A stretch of DNA of 64,000 nucleotides. It comes from Linnemannia elongata. Taxonomy: Eukaryota; Mortierellomycota; Mortierellomycetes; Mortierellales; Mortierellaceae. Both the position numbers and the translations under genes were made by a program. The notes under the pieces are model-generated. The model did no database searches and was not told the DNA's origin. It was given only the letters and a program-made list of their open reading frames with translations. The stretch covers positions 2,232,001 to 2,296,000 of the forward strand of contig JAXBDG010000009.1 of assembly GCA_036320915.1 (NCBI GenBank), given 5' to 3'. Of this stretch, positions 58,165 through 64,000 are shown piece after piece; position 1 is the stretch's first letter; each line of letters opens with the position of its first letter.

Positions 58165-58791
58165 ATCTGTATTTTGCTCTCACTCTGATTTTTCTCTTGG
58201 AGGATTTCTTTGAATGAAGGGTTGCAGTCATGGATGAGAAGGGGTTGGGGCGAAGGGGAGGTGCCAGCAAACAAGCAAGAGAAGCACCTTCTGTTTCTAT
58301 TGTTATAATCTTTCGTTGTTGGCTCTACCCCTGTCTCGATCTTTTTTTCTTGTCCCCCGCTCCCTCCTCTTTACTCTTCCTTGATGTAGCATCTCCATCT
58401 CCTCCCTTTCTCTTCATCCAGCCAGAATGCCTATTCCCTGTCTCTGTGTTCTATTTCTTTTTCTCATTCTTTTTTTTCTACTTCTTTGTCAATGACCATA
58501 AAAGTTCGTTTTTTTCTGTTCCAACTTTTAAATCAAAAGAAATGTGTATGTGTGTGTGTGTTATGAGCACATATTGATTTTGTCGATCGGATATGATTAT
58601 CAGAATGCCTTTGGAGATTGATCAAGAATCGCGTGAAGAACCAGAGTCACAACTTTTTATCATAAAAGGATAAGGACGTCCGAGGTGACCTCTCCCCCTT
58701 TTTCTTTTTTTCCTTCCCTCCGAACTTTTCTCTCTTCTTTACTCTTCTCTTTTCTTCCCTTTACCCCGCATCACTTCCTTCCTCATATATC
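58165..58791. other. Intergenic region, eIF3m / aconitase
   Basis: About 630 bp, C/T-rich in two blocks (58310-58480 and 58690-58780), with a short tg repeat at about 58543-58560. No gene is supported. Confidence 0.5.
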
Positions 58792-61700
58792 ATGTCATTC
58801 CTCAAGGTACAACATCGTCTTACAGGACCATTCAACAACAACCAGCCTTTTACCATACCAACTATGCTTCGTATCATGTTCATCTCTTATTTTACTTTTA
58901 CTCTCCGCTGACTTGTCCCCTTTTACCCTCTTCTCTCCCTCCCACCCTTACCATTTACTTGAACAATTGTAATAGCCATTAACGAGGACACCTCGCAGTC
59001 GCTGGACAACTAGCACCCTCCGGACACTCGCCACAGAAGCTTCGACCACTCGTCCAGCCCGGGATTGTACCAGGATCACTCCTCCTTATGCTAAGCTGGT
59101 GTCAAACTTGGAGAAGGTCAAGCGGGTGTTGGATAACCGTCCCTTGACGTTATCGGAGAAGATTCTTTATTCGCATTTGACGAACCCAGAAGAGGTTAAG
59201 CCTGTTCGTGGACAGACGTATTTGAAGCTGTCTCCTGGTAAGTTGGTGTGAGGGGTGGGCTTGGAGGAGAGAGAGAGAGAGAGAGAGAGCGTGTGTGTAT
59301 GATTAGATGATTAGAGGGGGAGGAGAAAGATGTGACTGGGCATCTTTTTCTTTAGGTGTGTGTGAGAACGAGACAAGAGAGGGCGCAATTAATTTGAGTT
59401 GGGTCTGAGTGTGTATGTGTCTGAAGGGGAGTAAGAACCGAGATGGGACTGATCATCTCGCTCTGATATGATAACCCTAATTGTGATCCAGGGCAATCAG
59501 TTGAATGTGTAAGGGTGCCTTGCTCTCACTCACACTGTCAACCTTTGCTTTTCTTTACTTTTCTCTATATACATGACTGATAATGAATAGATCGTGTCGC
59601 TATGCAAGGTAAGAAACAGACATAAACGATAAATCAGTGTAATAGAACACAATTGCAAAAAGACCGCAAGCCCTAACACGCAATACCCCTTTCCCACCCC
59701 TCCTTACTATCTAAAAAGATGCATCGGCGCAGATGGCAATCTTACAGTTCATGCTCGCAGGAATGCCCACCACCGCTGTCCCTTCCTCCATCCACTGCGA
59801 CCACCTCATCGTCGGCCACAAGGGCGCCGAGCAAGACCTCGTCAACTCCATCGAGAACAACAAGGAGATCTTCAACTTTCTCCAATCCGCTGCAGAGAAA
59901 TACGGCATGTCCTTCTGGAAGCCCGGCAGTGGAATCATCCACCAGATCGTCCTTGAGAACTACGCTGCTCCCGGATTGTTGATGCTCGGCACGGATAGTC
60001 ATACACCTAACGCTGGTGGACTGGGTGCGATTGCAATTGGTGTTGGTGGTGCGGATGCGGTGGATGCGATGGCAAATATCCCTTGGGAGTTGAAGGCTCC
60101 GGAGGTTATTGGAATCAAGTTGACGGGCAAGTTGAATGGTTGGACTTCTCCCAAGGATGTTATCTTGCATCTTGCCGGCAAACTCACAGTTCGCGTACGT
60201 ATCCCCCCTCGCTGTTGTTTGATTTTTTACTTTTTCTTGGTTTAAGTGTGAGTACAAGATATGGGAAACTAACGTAAAAGATGGCGATAATCTCAAACAC
60301 AATAGGGAGGAACGGGTCACATCATCGAGTACTTTGGACCAGGAATCGACACTCTCTCCTGTACAGGAATGGGTACCATCTGCAACATGGGCGCCGAGGT
60401 CGGAGCCACCACCTCGCTCTTCCCCTTTGTCAACAGTATGTCGTCCTACCTCCACGCCACCGGCCGCGGACCCGTCGCCGAGGCCGCTCGTCAACATGCC
60501 AACTTCCTCAGGGCCGACGAAGGAGCACACTACGACAAGGTCATCGAAGTCAACTTGTCCGACCTTGAACCCCACATCAACGGTCCTTTTACTCCAGATC
60601 TCGCCACCCCCCTCTCCAAATTCGCCGAGGTTGTCAAGAAGAACGGATGGAAGGATGAAGTCAAGGTTGGATTGATTGGAAGTTGTACCAACAGCAGTTA
60701 TGAGGATATGGATCGTGTGACGAGTTTGGCCAAGCAGGCGGTCGAGAAGGGGATCAAGTCCAAGGCTGGATTCTTTATTACCCCTGGTTCCGAGCAGATC
60801 CGGGCGACGATTGAGAGAGATGGGCAGACTGGTGTTCTTGAGCAAGTTGGAGGAGTTGTTCTTGCCAATGCGTGCGGGCCATGCATCGGTCAGGTGAGTC
60901 ACTTCTTCTTGTTTTGCACCTATGCGTGGACAAAGATGGTCGGGAGTGGTTTCTTGCTTGTTTGACAAAAAAAAAAACTAATGTGCTTTGTCCCCCCCCC
61001 CCCCCCCCCCTTTTTTTTCCCTTGTGCAATAGTGGACGCGCGATGACTTGAACGACAAGGAGGAGAACGCCATCTTGACCTCGTTCAACCGCAACTTCAA
61101 GAACCGTAACGACGGAAACGCCACCACCATGAACTTCTTGACCTCCCCCGAGGTAAGCCCTCTCCTTCACTTTTCTTGTATTACCTCTCTTATGCACAAC
61201 GAACTACTCATTGGGAAAAAGACACTAACATTTTTACTTGTTATTTTTGAAAACAACAAATAGTTGGTGACGGCAATGTCGTTGTCAGGAAAGCTCACTT
61301 TCAACCCCCTCACCGACCCCCTGATCGACGCCTCGGGCAATGAATTCATGCTCCAACCCCCCTACGGTGACAACCTCCCCCAAAACGGCTTCATCCCCGG
61401 AAACCTTTCCTACACTCCCCCTGACATCTCCCAACCCAACCCTGCGATCCAAATCAACGTCGATCCCAAATCTACTCGTCTCCAAGTCCTTGAACCCTTT
61501 GGTCCTGGACCCGTTGGTGAATTCGAGAACTTGCAGGTCATGTTGAAGGTCAAGGGCAAATGCACCACAGATCATATTAGTGCGGCCGGTCCTTGGTTGA
61601 AGTACAAGGGTCATTTGGAGAATATTGCGCATAACACTTTGAACGGAGCCTTGAATGCGGATAATGAACAGGTGAACGTTGTCAAGAACGTTTTTACGGG

Positions 61701-62286
61701 TAAGGAGGGAGCTATTCACGAAGTTGGACGGGAGTACCAGGCTCTTGGAAAGCCCTGGATCGTCGTTACCGATGTAAGTTTTTTTTTTCACAGCTGTCTA
61801 TTTTTGTGTGTTTCTTGTTTTTCATTTTTGCTTGTTCTCAAAATCTATAAGGGACACAGTTGCTTACTTCTCCCATTTCTACTTTTGATAACCCAAAATA
61901 ATTAGCACAACTATGGTGAAGGATCGGCACGCGAACACGCAGCCCTTCAAATGCGCTACCTCGGCTGCCCCCTCATCCTCGCTCGGTCCTTTGCCCGCAT
62001 CCATCAAACAAACCTCAAGAAGCAAGGTGTCCTCCCTCTCACTTTTGCCGACCCAGCCGACTGGGAAAAGATGCACGGTGGGGATGTGATCGAGTCGACC
62101 GAGGGAGTTGCTGACTTGGTTGCTGGTCGTCCTGGAAAGAATGATACCCCTGAGGGAGGCGAGATTCTTTTGAATGTGAGGCGGCCTGATGGAGAGAAAT
62201 ATGTCATTAAGGCCTTGCATACGATGAGTAAGGATCAGGTTGAGTGGTTCCGTAAGGGATCTGCACTTAACGCTGCTCGCGGCTAA
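58792..62286 (+). CDS. Aconitate hydratase, mitochondrial
   Basis: Predicted 789-aa aconitase, the TCA-cycle enzyme that isomerises citrate to isocitrate in the mitochondrial matrix. Exons: 58792-58806 (15 nt), 58976-59237, 59591-59608 (18 nt), 59719-60194, 60306-60893, 61033-61152, 61264-61773, 61906-62286; every junction keeps frame. The N-terminus (MSFLK, then [17 protein letters not shown]) is a basic, Ser/Thr-rich presequence. The [4Fe-4S] ligands are C384 in SCTNSS and C447/C450 in NACGPCIGQ. Other blocks: [55 protein letters not shown] and the [12 protein letters not shown] end. Length fits mitochondrial aconitase (about 780 aa). Intron 5 contains a C19 run. Confidence 0.98.
60992..61010 (+). 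repeat. C19 homopolymer in aconitase intron 5
   Basis: A run of 19 C followed directly by T8, 22 bases before the acceptor of exon 6. It forms an extreme polypyrimidine tract. Confidence 0.95.
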
Positions 62287-62844
62287 AGCTTCGGGGGGGT
62301 TATTTTTGGCTCTTTTCCTCTTCGTTGGGTCCCTTTTTTCACCTTTGTTCTCGCCCAGTCATTTACCTTTTTTTGTAGATAGTAAACTCAAACCATCATA
62401 ATAGAAGCATGTTATTACTTTTTCTGAATGTTTAAGTGCGTAGTAAAGTGGATGGCAAACAGAAATAGAGGGGCCGTTTCTCAGAAGAGCATAGATTGGG
62501 ATAATCAAGGGATTGGAAAAGGCAAAGCATGAAAGGATCAACAGAAAGCATTAAGGAACAACATCAACAGACAAAACCAAGGGGCGACATCAAGGGACGA
62601 CATGGAGACGTCGAAAGAAAAAAAAATCAGGTGATGGTAGAACCATCGCTTAGGATTACATTTACTTTGACGCGACACCACCTACCACATTTGGAGTCAG
62701 AAACACACTTATTGGAGGGTGATCTTGTGGAGCGATAACTGTGGTAGCCAAGCATTTATAGCGACGTTGTTCTTTTTCTCTCCTCCCTTCAAGAGAATTT
62801 CCAAAGCCTTTGAAGTTTTAACGGAAGGGAGTGGTCAGCAGCAG
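62287..62844. other. Intergenic region after aconitase
   Basis: About 560 bp with no supported gene; AT-rich 3' flank followed by mixed sequence. Confidence 0.5.
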
Positions 62845-63306
62845 ATGTCGTTAGACCTTCAGCTTCCATCGTCGTCGTTATCGTCGCCCCCACCTCCGCC
62901 TGCAGCATCCTCTTCCTCCTCCTCGTCAAGTTCTCATGTAGTCACCAGTTCATCTTCTTCTAGCACCACAATTACAACAAACGCCTCCTCGTCTGCCACT
63001 TCCCTCTCCTTCGTCATTACTGCCAGCAGCAGCAACAGAAACCGAAGCAGCAGAAGCAAAAGTGGAACTTCCGTCGCCACACCCCATGACCAATCCTTCT
63101 TTTCCTCTACTGCCCTCCCGCGAGAGGTAGTACCTCTTCGAGTTCACAATCCAATCCTACTCTCTACAACCACAACCACAACCACGTCTCGACCACCTGA
63201 TGCTTCTGATGCGGTGTCTCAACCGACGACAAAGTCCTCCGTTTGTATCCCGCCATTGTCATCGCCTGTTCACAGAGATGAAGGAGATTGTACTCTAGGT
63301 GGCTGA
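62845..63306 (+). CDS. Ser/Thr-rich ORF, uncertain
   Basis: An ATG at 62845 opens a 153-codon frame (MSLDLQLPSSSLSSPPPPPA, then long Ser and Thr runs). It stops at 63304. I do not recognise it. Protein-like segments flanked by splice-like sites follow (VADQFKATR before 63325; a block after an acceptor at about 63408, ending at GTGAGT near 63462), but they do not join this frame cleanly. It may be the start of a gene with an unresolved structure, or a C/T-rich region that is open by composition. Confidence 0.25.
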   Translation: MSLDLQLPSSSLSSPPPPPAASSSSSSSSSHVVTSSSSSSTTITTNASSSATSLSFVITASSSNRNRSSRSKSGTSVATPHDQSFFSSTALPREVVPLRVHNPILLSTTTTTTTSRPPDASDAVSQPTTKSSVCIPPLSSPVHRDEGDCTLGG

Positions 63307-63836
63307 TCAGTTCAAAGCGACAAGGTTGGTTTGTGCATACACGTTTACACTTGAGGACGTGTGGATAGGTGGGTTCCTACTGAGTACTACTGTCGATATT
63401 TTTTTCAGGACCTCGGGTGGTTTGTTCGCGTTGACGGTCAATCATCCTTGGAATGGCAAGGTGAGTTATTCGTTTTTACGACATCACCTTTTTTTTCTTC
63501 CTTTCCTTTTTGTTTAAGAAAGGTTGAGATGTGGAAAGTGGGAGAGAATGGGCAAGGAAAAGGGGGTAAAAGAAACAGCGAACAGGGGAGGAGATGAAAA
63601 ATAAGAAAAAAAAAGTGTGTGCGGGCGGATGAGGTAAAATGGGTGGATACTACTTTCGCTCCTTTGTTAAATGTATGAGGGTCACCGTTCAATGTGGATG
63701 TAAGGCAAAAGTGGATGTTTATTGAAGGCTGAGACCTTGGAGAATATGTTACACGAAAATCTTGGTACAAGGTAAAGAAAAAAAACGGGTTAAAGAAAAG
63801 CCAAAAAGGGGTATGAAGAAAAAGCAGAGATGATCC
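63307..63836. other. Convergent intergenic region near right edge
   Basis: About 530 bp that includes the unresolved splice-like segments near 63300-63470 and A/G-rich sequence. No complete gene is seen. Confidence 0.35.
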
Positions 63837-64000
63837 TCAAGAGCTACCAGTAGAGGCATGGCCCGCCATGAAACTACGTGCAGCCCGAGATCGGATCGGT
63901 CCCTTATTGCTGATAGGCTTGGCGCCACCACTCGTAGTAGAAGAGGAGGAGGCGGAGCTGCCAACAAGCTTGGACGAGGAACTGCCGCCGTTCGCAGATC
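63837..64000 (-). CDS. C-terminus of an unidentified protein, cut by window edge
   Basis: A minus-strand frame enters from beyond 64000 and ends at a stop at 63837-63839. The last 54 residues are Ser/Gly-rich and then basic: NGGSSSSKLVGSSASSSS, SGGAKPISNKGPIRSRAARS, FMAGHASTGSS. The composition resembles the disordered tails of other proteins in this window. The gene's N-terminal part lies outside, so no function can be given. Confidence 0.5.
   Translation of the reverse strand, partial: SANGGSSSSKLVGSSASSSSTTSGGAKPISNKGPIRSRAARSFMAGHASTGSS

Noticed and set aside
59742..60968. A 408-codon minus-strand frame inside aconitase
   Set aside because: It lies antisense to well-conserved aconitase exons and runs through an intron; a shadow of codon bias.
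61285..61791. Antisense frame in aconitase exon 7
   Set aside because: Mirror of a strongly conserved exon; no domain.

Overview
The window is nuclear DNA of a filamentous fungus, most likely an early-diverging Mucoromycota lineage of the Mortierella type. The reasons are dense genes with many short spliceosomal introns, the standard genetic code, long low-complexity Q/S/T/N tracts in regulatory proteins, a broken STAND-type WD40 gene fragment, and a gene for Integrator subunit 1, which yeasts lack. The lineage is inferred from family content only. Sixty-five introns could be modelled by hand; 57 end in TAG, 7 in CAG and 1 in AAG.

Layout. 1.1-5.7 kb: NDT80/PhoG-type transcription factor (+), with two very long introns. 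6.3-7.2 kb: pirin (-). 7.6-12.5 kb: gene-poor stretch with a decayed WD40 fragment, a short Cys-rich minus-strand ORF and other remnants. 12.5-15.3 kb: intronless low-complexity protein with a triplicated YVRxxPVxSD motif (+). 15.4-19.2 kb: kinesin-7-like motor (-) with a 6-nt microexon. 19.8-21.3 kb: GT15 mannosyltransferase (+). 22.0-25.1 kb: unrecognised membrane protein (+). 26.5-29.5 kb: peroxisomal acyl-CoA oxidase ending in SKL (-). 30.6-32.6 kb: Sel1-repeat protein (-). 33.7-38.0 kb: VPS11 (-). 38.3-38.9 kb: CS-domain protein (+). 39.6-41.1 kb: secreted DUF7137-like membrane protein (+). 41.8-44.0 kb: TMEM41/VTT-family membrane protein (+). 45.7-47.5 kb: RING-H2 membrane protein (+). 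47.8-49.1 kb: TYW3 (+). 49.2-54.4 kb: INTS1 (-). 54.6-55.6 kb: ribosomal protein eS30 (+). 56.1-58.2 kb: eIF3m (+). 58.8-62.3 kb: mitochondrial aconitase (+). A weak Ser-rich ORF and the C-terminus of an unidentified minus-strand gene close the right edge.

The genes do not form one pathway. They are a typical euchromatic mix: translation (eS30, eIF3m, TYW3), endomembrane traffic and lipid handling (VPS11, VTT protein, GT15, DUF7137), organelle metabolism (acyl-CoA oxidase, aconitase), and transcription (NDT80, INTS1). Three divergent pairs share short upstream regions (kinesin/GT15, VPS11/CS protein, INTS1/eS30), and two convergent pairs have gaps under 140 bp. Non-coding DNA is studded with 20-38-nt A or T runs, one 30-nt G run and one 19-nt C run. 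I found no CRISPR array, complete transposon, rRNA or convincing tRNA. The most notable content is the fungal INTS1, the two microexons and the skewed acceptor usage.
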